Assembly: GCA_947561585.1 (NCBI GenBank)
Contig: CANNZV010000500.1
Coordinates: 310,001-374,000, forward strand
DNA length: 64,000 bases
Direction: 5' to 3'
Source: Caprella mutica
Lineage: Eukaryota; Arthropoda; Malacostraca; Amphipoda; Caprellidae
Part shown: piece by piece, positions 11,375-22,233 of the stretch
How the letters are laid out: each line of letters begins with the position of its first letter
Numbering within the stretch: the stretch's first letter is position 1
Notes under the pieces: model-generated
Told to the model about the DNA's origin: nothing
Databases searched by the model: none
What the model saw: only the letters and a program-made list of their open reading frames with translations
Translations under genes and position numbers: made by a program

Positions 11375-12860
11375 TCTATTTCAATGTGATATCAGCTTAA
11401 GAAAAAAAGGTGTATTATTAAAAAACTCTATCTGAAATCAATGTTGTATATTTAGTACTTATTTGTAATAAGTTTAAAGTTACTACTATTAACTATGGAA
11501 ATTTAGACAGTTATGGGAAAATTAAACGGTGAAGACTATTGGAAAGAGAAATATTTGATCTTATTCATAAATATTTTACTTCTTGATGATAAATGTTATT
11601 GAAGAAACATAAACAGAATTTTAAAGTATATGCAAACATTGTTGAATCAGCTCCCCCTGTTCAGTTAAGTCAAATTATACTCAAATAGTAAGTAACAGTC
11701 TGTAAGTTCAATGTAGTTTTTTTAGATCATTTTTGACTGCTTAACAAAAACCAATTGCAATTAGTGATGTGTAACTGCAGTCTGTAAGTGTGATTGATTT
11801 GATGAAATCTTATAATTTATGGATTTTATGAGTGGGTCACTGGCCCACTGGGTGCTGACTATTGAAAGGTGCTGATTCAACACACTCTTTCCGTCTTACT
11901 CTATATTTACTGAGTTCTGATGAGAACAGAAGCCAAAATAGAAGATTTCTTTGAGAACAGTTTACCATTTCCTGCAGTTTGATAATTTTGAAGAGAAATT
12001 TAGCTTCTCTCTCTTTTGGGGATAGATAGCATCATAGCAGTTAGCTCACTGTTGCTGGAGTTTTGGAGAGTTTAAACTTAGGTACTTGAGGAAGGCTTAG
12101 TGCCAGTCTCAGGCAGTCTGCAGAATAATCAAACATGGGAGTGATGGGACTGCAGACGGAAAACAATGTTATTTGGGGAGAATTTAAGATAATTTTATCA
12201 TTTTAGAGAGAAATTAGGATATTTTTGGAGAGCTGGAGAGTTTATGAGCCATAGTATTTTACTTGGATAAATACTTCGGAAATAATTCCTATATATTACA
12301 TATATTAACATTAATTTAACTGTGATTCTGTGAACAAAACTAGAGACTTCTAAAAATAGTTTACAAGTTTCTGCATTCTGGTCTTAGAGCTTAACTACAC
12401 TTCCAGTCTGTATTTGGTGCACAAAATTCTACTGACTTTTCTAAAAAAGCTGAAAAAATACACCATAAATTTCCAGTAATTTGATTGATCCACCAACATT
12501 TTACGTATTTTTCCATCGAAAATTAATGGCAACATAGGAATAAATAGTTAAAAATCCATCAACTTTACCAGAATATTATTTTCAATGGAGAAAATTCCAC
12601 CGACAAGTCAGAGGAATTAAGTCAATTTACCATGAAATACAGTCTGGCTACACTTGAGTGAGTTGAGTCTTCAGTCTTAGCTTTGTCACTTTTTTTGGAG
12701 GAAGTAATGATAACAGACTACAGTCTTATTTTTTCTATGTTAAATTCTGGTCCGTTATGTTTACTTGGTTAAATTATTAAATATTTGACCAATGATTGGA
12801 ATAAGAATAATTACCTAGTAAGAATGATTGGAATTTTGGAATCATACTAAGGTATACCAC
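11375..12860. other. Intergenic stretch upstream of PSMB2
   Basis: No gene recognised. The start should contain the PSMB2 promoter, but no clear TATA or Inr element can be picked out. 11920-11970 repeats 16550-16600 in reverse orientation (GAAGCCAAAATAGAAGATTT), and 12390-12480 resembles 57690-57770 (CAGTCTGTATTTGGTGCA). Confidence 0.5.
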
Positions 12861-12865
12861 ATTAA

Positions 12866-13172
12866 CACGTTGGCGGTCCACCAGCATTATGTCACTTAGC
12901 ACAAATTGAACTGACGTCCATAGACGTCGTATTTTTACCAGCATAAAATGAGCCAGACGTGTCATGGCGTCCTGTTCCAATGTTATTATGTGTGAGTTTA
13001 TTGTAGGTGTGTATGTTGTGCACTGCCTCAGCCCACTCAGTGAGCATTTTGTCCAGCTTTCAGTAGCAAATAAGCATATCTTCATGGAAAAACCAAAAGT
13101 ACCTGTATTGAAGGTGGCATCAATTGTACAAGATGATGATGACGTCTATAGACGTCATGGACCGCCAACGTG
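12866..13172. mobile_element. TTAA-flanked MITE (piggyBac-like)
   Basis: 307 bp with terminal repeats CACGTTGGCGGTCCA / TGGACCGCCAACGTG, flanked by TTAA on both sides, with subterminal GACGTCNATAGACGTC palindromes at each end. TTAA duplication and this end style are typical of piggyBac derivatives. Confidence 0.8.
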
Positions 13173-13364
13173 TTAAAGGATTTAAGCAGAAATTTTTTCC
13201 ATCTTTAATGATATTTAAAATACTTATTACTTAGTACCTACCTAGGTACTCATTCTTTTTTAATCTGCTTCAGTGCTTCACATACCACTCTGCAGAATGT
13301 GTCTCTTCTCCCGCAGAGATTTTAATTTGAGACAGTTATTCTCAGACTCTCAGTAGCAGGTTCA

Positions 13365-13510
13365 GAATCTCCCGCAGCTAAATTAATGGTAACATAGGAA
13401 TTAATTCAAAATCTCCCGCAGCTAAATTAATGGTAACATAGGAATTAATTCAAAATCTCCCGCAGCTAAATTAATGGTAACATAGGAATTAATTCAAGAT
13501 CTCCCGCAGA
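13365..13510. repeat. 44-bp tandem repeat, about three copies
   Basis: Unit with TCTCCCGCAGCTAAATTAAT and GGTAACATAGGAATTAATTC. The same segment appears singly in reverse at 3650-3740. Confidence 0.85.
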
Positions 13511-14314
13511 GATCTCAAATTTCTAAAATTCAATCAAAAACTCCCGCAGAGTCGGCAGAGAATCTTGGAAAAATGTTCCATATTCAGCAAACTGGCTTCA
13601 CAACTTCAAAATTAATGTATAATCATTAATTTAATCATTTATACTCAGACTGCAGGAACTGGTAAACCTAGTTCCAGAGAAGGTCTTAGAAGTCGGCATA
13701 ATAATTAACTGACGTTTCTATGGTCGGCATAATTAGTTATTTCTGTGTAGTCGTCACGTTAAAATAAAGCTAAGTACCTCTACGGTTCTACCTAGTCTTC
13801 AAGTTAAAATAAAGCCGTCTCTAAATTCTTATCGGTAGTCATCACATCAAAATAGTTTGATAGTTCCGACTATACACTTAGCATTAAAACAAATTACGGT
13901 CCATAGTACCTACATAAACTTAGGTCCATAGTACACACACAAACTACAGTCCATAGAAAAAATTAACCTTTCAATTTTTTACGCTTAACTCTTATGTTAT
14001 AAAGTAAGAGTTGGTTCAATGCATGCTTTTAGAATCAACTGTGTTCCAATGACGTAACAGGATTTTCAAACCAATCTTGTAGTGGCCCAGTGTTGCCATA
14101 TCCATTATCCACCGTGAAATTCCTCTGTCACTTTTTCTCATGCAATTTCATAAGTTTAATAATACATTCAAATTTGAATAGATACTACTAACTGATGAAT
14201 CTTTCATTAGAATGATGGGTAGTTAATGAAATTTATTCCGATGCACGCATTGTACAGTTTTTGTACCATCCGTTATTGTAAACTAGGCAGTAGGTACCAA
14301 TTCATAGTTATTTA

Positions 14315-14500
14315 GGGTATCTAAGTTACAAATTATTGGACAGTTCCATATTTTCAGTCAAAGATAAATTATTATTTTCCATTTAAACTGATTATTTTAA
14401 TAGGTACTAGTGATACCTGGATACCAATTAATAATATTGAATTATTTTTTCTTATACGTCATCGTAAATGTAGAACTGCCCTATAATTTGTACCTACCTA
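14315..14500. mobile_element. MITE family A copy (degenerate)
   Basis: Left end GGGTATCTAAGTTACAAATT, with an inverted right arm containing ATGTAGAACTGCCCTATAAT. The right boundary is uncertain. Confidence 0.6.
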
Positions 14501-14616
14501 TTTCAATTTATTATTATTCAGTTGAGCTGAGTAATGATAGCATTATTATTTACAAATATTAACTACCAAATTAAATACTAAAATTTTATAGGGCTGTATG
14601 ATTAAGTTTAACACTA

Positions 14617-14786
14617 GGGTAGGTTCCGAATTATCGGTCAGTTCCACATTTTCGATCATATAAGAGAAGACAATATAATAATTATTATTTGACTAGGATA
14701 GGTTGAGTAAAATAATTTTCAATAGCCTATATGTTTTTTCTTATATGACCGATGATGTGGAACTGACCGATAATTTGGAACTTCCC
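14617..14786. mobile_element. MITE family A copy
   Basis: TA, then GGGTAGGTTCCGAATTATCG, palindromic interior, and CGATAATTTGGAACTTCCC followed by TTA. Confidence 0.8.
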
Positions 14787-15114
14787 TTAGCAGATAACAA
14801 TAGTTAGAACGTATTATGATAATGATGATTAAATAGGTGGGAATAATTTCGATTCTGGTAAAATTGTTAAAGTAGGAAATTATAATGTTTTAAAAACATA
14901 CGATTAAAATATTTAGATCAGAAGTTCACGTACCATGACATAGGTACATAATTTAGAAAACAAAATGGCTGTCAGGATGACGCTCTATGAGTAGGTAGGT
15001 ATAAATATCAGACATATTTCGAAACAGTTTCAGACATGTATCAAACTTGTAAATATAGAAAAAGTGATAGCTATTCAATGAATATAAGCAGATTATTAAA
15101 AATAATGGTTAATC

Positions 15115-15230
15115 AAGTAATACTGATACAGAATACCTAATTAACACAAAATACCTAATTAACACGAAATACCTAATTAACACGAAATACCTAATTAACA
15201 CGAAATACCTAATTAACACGAAATACCTTC
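15115..15230. repeat. 18-bp tandem repeat
   Basis: About six copies of AATACCTAATTAACACGA. Confidence 0.9.
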
Positions 15231-15556
15231 CTACTATAAGTATAGCTAAATGTTTGAATTTAAGTTTTTCTGTTCTAGACATGTACCAGACAACTGTCTG
15301 GAGTCTGGACTTGTACATGTTTAGAAGTATTCACAATTAGCTTAATATTTAAGAAATAATACAATCGGAAAATTAAGATTTAAATTTGATAAATTATAAA
15401 GCACTAGTTTATAAACATTACTGTTCATTTAATTAGGTATTTGAGTAAATATTTTAAACTGAATGAATGTAGGTACTTAATACTTATACATATAAGGCTA
15501 TATAAACGTAGTACCTTCAACCTTGGTAGTTTGTTTCGATAATTCTTTAGTGCATT

Positions 15557-15612
15557 GGGTAAGTTCCGAATTATCGAACGGTTCCACATTTTTGGTCATG
15601 TAAGATAAGAGT
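15557..15612. mobile_element. MITE family A half copy
   Basis: Only the left arm (GGGTAAGTTCCGAATTATCG) is present; no matching right arm nearby. Confidence 0.6.
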
Positions 15613-15817
15613 AATTACTAATTAATAATAACCATAGGTAATAATTATTGAACTTTTATTTTAATGTAAATGGATCCAGGTTGCCACATTCAAGGTACAT
15701 TAAATGATTAAACCAAGTAAAATAGTATGTCTCATAAACTCACCATTTGTCTCTCCAGCTCTCTCCAAAATTCAACAAATTCTCTCCAAAATGATCAAAT
15801 TTTCATAAATTCTCTCC

Positions 15818-16545
15818 AAAATAACATTGTAGCATAGGAGAAAAATAGATAAAACTCGCCATTTGCATTTGAAGGGCTCAAAATAACTGTCACAAACTCG
15901 CCATTAAAATGGCTAGTTTGGACATGCTTTATTACTTGGTGATTAAAGGAGAAATTTGACTTCCAAGTGAAAATTTTACACTTTGGAACATCCTCATGCT
16001 TCATGTCGATGTCTGGTGCACGTGCATCTCTTGAGACTTTATTGCCAAAATTATTGGGAGTGATTTACTCAATATTTACATGTTTTTTCAATTTATTCAA
16101 CCCCTCTAAAGTTGCCAATATACTGGTGACTTTGTCCACACTTTAAAACATGGCATTGGACATTCTCTGGAACTAGGCTGGTGAACTGCCAAGTAAAATA
16201 GTATTTATGTATAAATAGTCTCTCCAAAATGATCAAATTTTCATAAATTCTCTCCAAACCAGTCTGGAAAACTGCTTAAGCTAGGTAACAGATGAACTCT
16301 ATATGCTAAATGCTGCGAATTATACAATTTTTAGCAATTTACCATTAATTTTTGAAGTCTGTAAAACTACAACAGAGTAATTAGTTCATCAGAAAGCACC
16401 TATTTTTCCAGACTGGTCTCCAAAATAACATTGTAGCATAGGAGAAAAATAAATAAAACTCGCCATTTGCAATTGAAGGGCTCAAAATAACTGTCACAAA
16501 CTCGCCATTAAAATGGCGAGTTTGGACATGCTTTATTACTTGGGT
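15818..16545. repeat. Direct duplication of a ~125-bp segment
   Basis: 15818-15945 and 16420-16545 share AACATTGTAGCATAGGAG, AACTCGCCATT, GAAGGGCTCAAAATAACTGT and CTCGCCATTAAAATGG, with only a few differences. Part of a dispersed repeat. Confidence 0.85.
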
Positions 16546-17385
16546 TACGGGTAAACTGTTTTCCAAGAAATCTTCTATTTTGGCTTCTGTTCTCACTGCT
16601 CAGTAAATTACATGTAAACAATACTAAACATAAGAGGAAATTAAGGATTATTCGCACAGAAAATGCTAAAAATGTCCCATATTCTGCAGACTGGATTTAT
16701 ACAGTTGTAGGTATATAAAATAGTTACTAATGCCAATATTTTTTAAAACTAAAAAAAGTTTTGTAGTCAGTTAGGTACCTAACTTTAGTTATAGGTACTT
16801 CACTAGCTTAATTTCTGGTCATATCAGACACTACTTCATACTTGCTCTCTTTTTTTTATAAATCAGTTAAAATCACTTAGCTACCTAGGTAATGTTTAAG
16901 ATCAGTCTCAGCTTATTAATTTATATTTACATTAATAATGATAACATAGGTAGGCCTACATAGGAATTATTTACAGATCTGTCTCAAGATATTTCTGAAT
17001 TAGAAGTTAGAACTCATATTTATCTCGCATCTTGAAAAATGTTCCAATGTAGTAAGAGCTAACTATAGATATTCGGTTCTGGCTTTATGCATTGCAGCAT
17101 GATGATAACCTAACAACAATATCATATTTATTCCTACTAACCAAGTTTAAAACTGCCTAACACTCATATCAATCACACCCAGGAAATATCAATATTTTAT
17201 ATCATTCAACTTTTTCTGCAAAATCAGTAAACTACTTTTTATAATTTATTGCAGAATAAAATAGAAATGAAAATGAATTGCAAGAAAACCCGAATCAAAA
17301 CAAATACTTGAATGACAAGCAAAGATTTTTATCCCTAAATTCTATTAAAGTTACCCTAAAGAAAGAGGCATAAAAATTTAGTAGT

Positions 17386-17610
17386 TGGGGTAAGTTCCGA
17401 GTTTTCGAACAGTTCCAAATTTTCGATCATATAATAGAATTCTTATTATTTTTATTGTATATATAATACCAATTAAAATAACGAGTTAAAATAGTTTGAA
17501 TTACCTATAGATACCAATTTAAATAATAAGAAAATCCAAAATTAGGTATAGGTATCCTTGCTTTTTTTCTTATCGAAATTATCGATAATTTGGAATCTGT
17601 AGGATAACCC
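17386..17610. mobile_element. MITE family A copy (diverged)
   Basis: GGGTAAGTTCCGAGTTTTCG left arm and TTATCGATAATTTGGAAT right arm around an AT-rich centre. Confidence 0.6.
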
Positions 17611-17824
17611 GTATGTTACCCTATGGCAAATTAACACCAAAGATATTACCACAGTACAGAGACTATTCTGTTTACTATGATATTACACTGCATACGACTA
17701 GTGTACTTACCCGTTAATAATACCGGTTCTTCAATAATAATGATATATGGTAATGTTTTTTAAGTGGAATCAAATAAAAAAAACAAATTCTGTTGATAGA
17801 ATTTGTACAACTAGATTGAGTCCA

Positions 17825-18340
17825 CTCAATAGAGCGCATACCTTCACCGCCGCTTATGTATGACCTTGACCTCAACTTTTGACCCGTGCGATCCCAAAAT
17901 CTAATGAACTGGTAACTGGATAATGATCAATCGTCCCGTCAAGTTTCATGCAATATGATTGAATAGTTTATGAGTTATAAATGACCTTGACCTTTGAGCA
18001 TATCGCTCCCAAAATTTTACCTGATGATTCCGGGACATTGACCAATCATCTCACCAAATTTCAGGTAATTTGGTTGAACACCTTATCAGTTCTTGAGTTA
18101 AAAATGGCCTTGCCCTTGATCTTTGAACCGGTTGCTCCAAAAATCTAACAAAATGGTTCCTGTATAATGTGTATATTGAACAATCGTCCCTCCAATTTAC
18201 ATGCAATATGGTTCGATACTTTTTTAGTTATAAATGGCCATGACCTTGACCTTTGACCGGGTCGCTCCCTAAATTCCCGTGCGTATCATAGTTAAGATTC
18301 TTCATGTTTAATACCCGCCAAGTAAAAGCGGACACCAAAT
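17825..18340. repeat. CCTTGACCTTTGACC repeat, ~125-bp unit in about 3.5 copies
   Basis: Starts AGAGCGCATACCTT; each unit has TGACCTTGACCTTTGA, a TCGCTCC box and a CAATNNGGTTGA box. It ends with TACCCGCCAAGTAAAAGCGG and an AAATAAATAAACAAACA tail, suggesting a retroposed element. A single unit occurs at 40625-40760. Confidence 0.7.
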
Positions 18341-18708
18341 AAATAAACAAACACAAGAGGGAAATTATTATAGATAGGTATATTTTATTAAATGGTGTCA
18401 ATTTTATAAGTTTAAATTATATTAAATAATCAATCTTTAAACTTTACTTGTATTTAGGATCGACTACAATTATGGTTTATAATTTCGTTAAAGACAGCTG
18501 ATTAAGTAAACACACAGATCGCAGCGCCATTGTGGTGAACATTCAAAACAAATAAAATTAAAATACACCTGCATTTTGTGGTTTTTCTTTGTATTTTAGA
18601 TGGACGAATTCTCACACTTTTGTATAAAAGTTAAAACATCTACCTATACATAAGTGCCAAAGTGAACAGTCAATTAAAATATTAAGAGGTTCATTCTACT
18701 TCTCTTAA

Positions 18709-19302
18709 AGGTCCCCTCCAAGTAAATTTTTTATTGTTTAAATCAACGAGGCTAATGTTTCTTATCATTTTACTGCAAACCCCATAAAATTTGATAGCAT
18801 ATTTTTAACTTTATATGCTTTTAAAGATTTTTATAATCGAAACTCTACAAAACCTACTTTACTTCCTGCTTTCTAATTTTCAGTCTGAAGAAGAAGAATG
18901 AACACCATTTGTTTTGATTGTCAACTAGGTATTTAGTTTAATAAATCTATTTATGATTCGTTTAGAGGTTTAGATTTTGATGAGCTTATTAATTTATTAT
19001 AGATACGTTTAATATAGTTTTAGAAACAATTAATATCTTACAAGAAGACCAAAAACGCATTGTTTGTTTAAAAGTCTAAATTTAAAATCTAAACAAAGAG
19101 TGTACCTACAATCTTCTTTCTCAGTGTCAGGTTGGAGATTCGCTCGATTGTTGCTCACAGAGTATTAAAAAAACTTTAAAAGCATATAATAAAATATATG
19201 CTGAACTGAATTGTATGCGGTTTGTGGAATAATGATCGTAGACCTTAGTTCTATTATATTATGTAATAAACTTATTTTTTTTCCGGAGCCTGGAGAGGAC
19301 CT
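18709..19302. mobile_element. TTAA-flanked ~590-bp DNA element, copy 1
   Basis: Ends AGGTCCCCTCC and GGAGAGGACCT with TTAA on both flanks. A second copy lies inverted at 39907-40496. No transposase frame is recognised, so it is probably non-autonomous. Confidence 0.8.
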
Positions 19303-19531
19303 TTAAAATAAAATAGAAAAAGGTGAATAAAAATGTGAAAATTTTCTTCGAAATTTTAATTCATAAATTAGAATCATTTTCCTGTTTTCTTTCTTAAAAT
19401 AGTATCTAAATGGTACGAAGCGCTCTATAAATATAATAATATAAATACAGGAACTGATCAATATAATAATGTAATTCATATCTGAACTAAGGCATTTAAT
19501 ATCATTTGGATAACCATTATTTCATTGGGTT

Positions 19532-19935
19532 AACTCATAGTTTAGTTGACCCTTGGATAGAGTCAACTAAACTAGGAAGCGGGTATATAATATAAAGGGA
19601 TATTAATATCTAAATCATATTATACATATATTTATTGAAATTAAGGATCCGTTAACAAGACTATTCTTATTTACAAAATTTGGTAAATTTACCTTCAGTT
19701 GTCATTTTCCCCAATATGCTTTAGACATTCTCTTGAATAGTTCATCAGTATTATAGATACAGATTGCATTCAAATAATACTCTATTTTCATTTAAATTTC
19801 AATTGTATAAATCATAAAAGTTATTTTACAACTGTCATAAAATAAAATAATTAGAACTTATTTTTTTATATAGGATTTATATACCCTCTTCCTAGTTTAG
19901 TTGACCCTATCCAAGGGTCAACTAAACTAGGAGTT
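19532..19935. mobile_element. Element with self-complementary terminal repeats
   Basis: Each end carries CCTAGTTTAGTTGACCCT... together with its own reverse complement (TCAACTAAACTAGG) about 25 bp away, and a further AGGGTATATA box. So each terminal repeat is a palindrome and the two also pair with each other. The interior is AT-rich and non-coding. Confidence 0.7.
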
Positions 19936-20062
19936 TACCTTTCATTGATATAATATACATTGCAACAAATTAATTCATAAAATAAATTTGAACATATTTA
20001 ATACGATTGTTTTAGTAAGAAACTCAACAGCTTATAGAGAAATAAAACCTTAAAACTATTTA

Positions 20063-20182
20063 GGGTAAGTTACGAGTTATTGGACTGTTTCAAATTATCG
20101 ATCATATGAAAATATATATAATAATTAACATTTTCTTTCAAGAACGAAAATGTGAAAGAGTCCAATAACTGAGTACAAACCC
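20063..20182. mobile_element. MITE family A short copy
   Basis: TA, GGGTAAGTTACGAGTTATTG ... CCAATAACTGAGTACAAACCC, TA. About 120 bp, internally deleted. Confidence 0.75.
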
Positions 20183-20189
20183 TATACCA

Positions 20190-21040
20190 CTAATTACAAT
20201 ATTTATTTGGAAGAACTGGTAAATATTCAAGTTACTGTTCTGAATGTTATACCTAATTAATGGGGGGAATTGACTGTGTTTTCTTTCTTCAATTTAGGTA
20301 CAAAAAAGCAAAGTCAGATATCAAAAAGTGCCAAAATATTTACAGTAGCTAATTATTTACGTGCTGTGGTAAAGGAAGTGCGCAGACTTTTCGTAAATTT
20401 TGGAACTCTCAAATTGAATGGCCGTCAGGTAGTTTGTTGTATCCGCTAGTTTGTTGTACCTACTGCACACTTTAAGAAAATTCGTCGCCGAAACATCCCT
20501 GTCGACGAAATGTCCGTCAGACGGTACTGAAATGCATTGTTGTTTGAGGTGTTTCACCACTGTTAAAATGTCCTGTTAACTGAAATGCATTGTATAGTTT
20601 CGTTTCAATGTTTTTCAATGCAATAAAAATCACTAAGTCACTTGGCATGAAAAATTGAACCTAAATAAGAAAAGTTACTTTAATTACTTCATTAAATTGT
20701 CTGAACTAAAGAAATTAATTCAATGGATTATTTTAGTCACTTTAGCAACTTGAATATTTTTAGAGTATTAAAAATCTGAGAATTTTCATTTTGTGGAAAT
20801 TGTTTTAATTTTTTCTTTTGCTAAGGCTTTTCCATCACAGTTACGGTATATAATGTACGTTATTATTGTCACAGAATTCAAAAGTTAAATAGATTATTGT
20901 ACATTTTTAATTTATTGTCACAAAGATTTAAATTCTACAGAGCACAACACCTCAAGTAACAAATAAATAAAATAGAGTAAATAGTTTAAAGATAGAATAC
21001 TGCAGTAGAAACAAACACCTTAACTAACTATTATATAAAT
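20190..21040. other. Intergenic, nothing recognised
   Basis: AT-rich sequence with a 67-codon open frame at 20357-20560 that resembles nothing I know. Confidence 0.5.
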
Positions 21041-21180
21041 GCAAGGGACTTTAAAGAAGAAGGTAACAGGAAAGAAAGCTCGTATAGTGTATGCAGAAAA
21101 GCTACTCCCTAACAACTGGAAGGAGTCTATTATCTACTGATTGAAAAATGGAAGATAAATGTAGATACTAGATAACAGCA
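21040..21180 (+). repeat. Dispersed repeat family R1 (copy 2)
   Basis: CAAGGGACTTTAAAGAAGAA, then ATGCAGAAAAGCTACTCC, parallel to 60-200 and 60010-60300. Confidence 0.5.
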
Positions 21181-21607
21181 ATATCATAGTTAAATAAAAA
21201 TAATATATTTATAGACAAACAACATCCATAGGCTTTTTAAAATATAAGAACTGTACGGAGGGTAGAAAATACAATCTGCAGACCAAATTACAACAGTTCC
21301 AAAGACTATCCAGTGTTTTAAGGTAAATTAAAAGCTACAAAAACAGGTAAAAACTAAATAATAAATATTGCTATAAACAAATATTTAAGAAATAAGAACA
21401 CAATTAAATGTAAAAACTAACAAGTTTTATTGTCACTAGGTATCAAAATTTCTAAAATTAAAATATAATTATTTTCCTTGTTATGAAATCTAACATTTTG
21501 GCTAGGAAATAATTTATTAACATATTAATAAATTAATGAAATAAAAATAATGAAGAATGTACAGAAGAAGATTATCAAATTGATGAGAAAATTAAAAGGA
21601 GTGAAAA

Positions 21608-21780
21608 AGTCGCCATTTTAAAATTAAAGAAATAGCCATTTTAAAATTAAAGAAATAGCCATTTTAAAATTAAAGAAATAGCCATTTTAAAATTAAAAAA
21701 ATAGCCATTTTAAAATTAAAGAAATAGCCATTTTAAAATTAAAGAAATAGCCATTTTAAAATTAAAGAAATAGCCATTTA
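21608..21780. repeat. 23-bp tandem repeat
   Basis: About 7.5 copies of GCCATTTTAAAATTAAAG plus AAATA, nearly identical. Confidence 0.92.
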
Positions 21781-21985
21781 GTGGGGTAAGTTCGGCAGAG
21801 TTTATGTTCAAAATATCATTTCACTTTAGAGCGTCAAAAAATAGAGTAGCAAATTTATTAAAGTTCTCCCAGTGAAGTTACAATCAGTAGTGCCTGTGGT
21901 TTATTATTAAAGGTGCCTAACTTTATTATCTTTGATTGGTTTGTTTGTGAAGGATGTGCTAATGGAGTGATGTCATAATGCATTA

Positions 21986-22233
21986 TTACTTGAACCACTT
22001 TCTCTTCTTCTTAACCTCTTCTCCTTTACTCTTACTATCCTTATCATCTGCTTTACTCTTGCTCTCTTTGTCATCTGCTTTGCTCTTGCTCTCTTTGTCA
22101 TCTCCTTTGCTCTTGCTGTCCTCTGGTTTCTCTTTATTGGTTTTCTTCTTTTTTGGTAATTTGAGTAGTTTCTTTTTCTTTTTGGTTGATTTCTCAGCGT
22201 CAGTGTCTCCGGATGTTGACTTCGCTTGTTTTT
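21986..22233 (-). CDS. MICAL-like C-terminal lysine-rich tail and stop
   Basis: Encodes [20 protein letters not shown], a Lys-rich run, then an 11-residue degenerate repeat (SKSKGDDKE / SKSKADDKE, about four copies), ending KKKRKWFK and TAA. AATAAA-type signals on the minus strand at 21854-21859 and 21900-21905 fit a short 3' UTR. Confidence 0.9.

Noticed and set aside
12964..13176. 70-residue plus-strand open frame
   Set aside because: Lies wholly within the TTAA-flanked MITE and crosses its terminal repeat.
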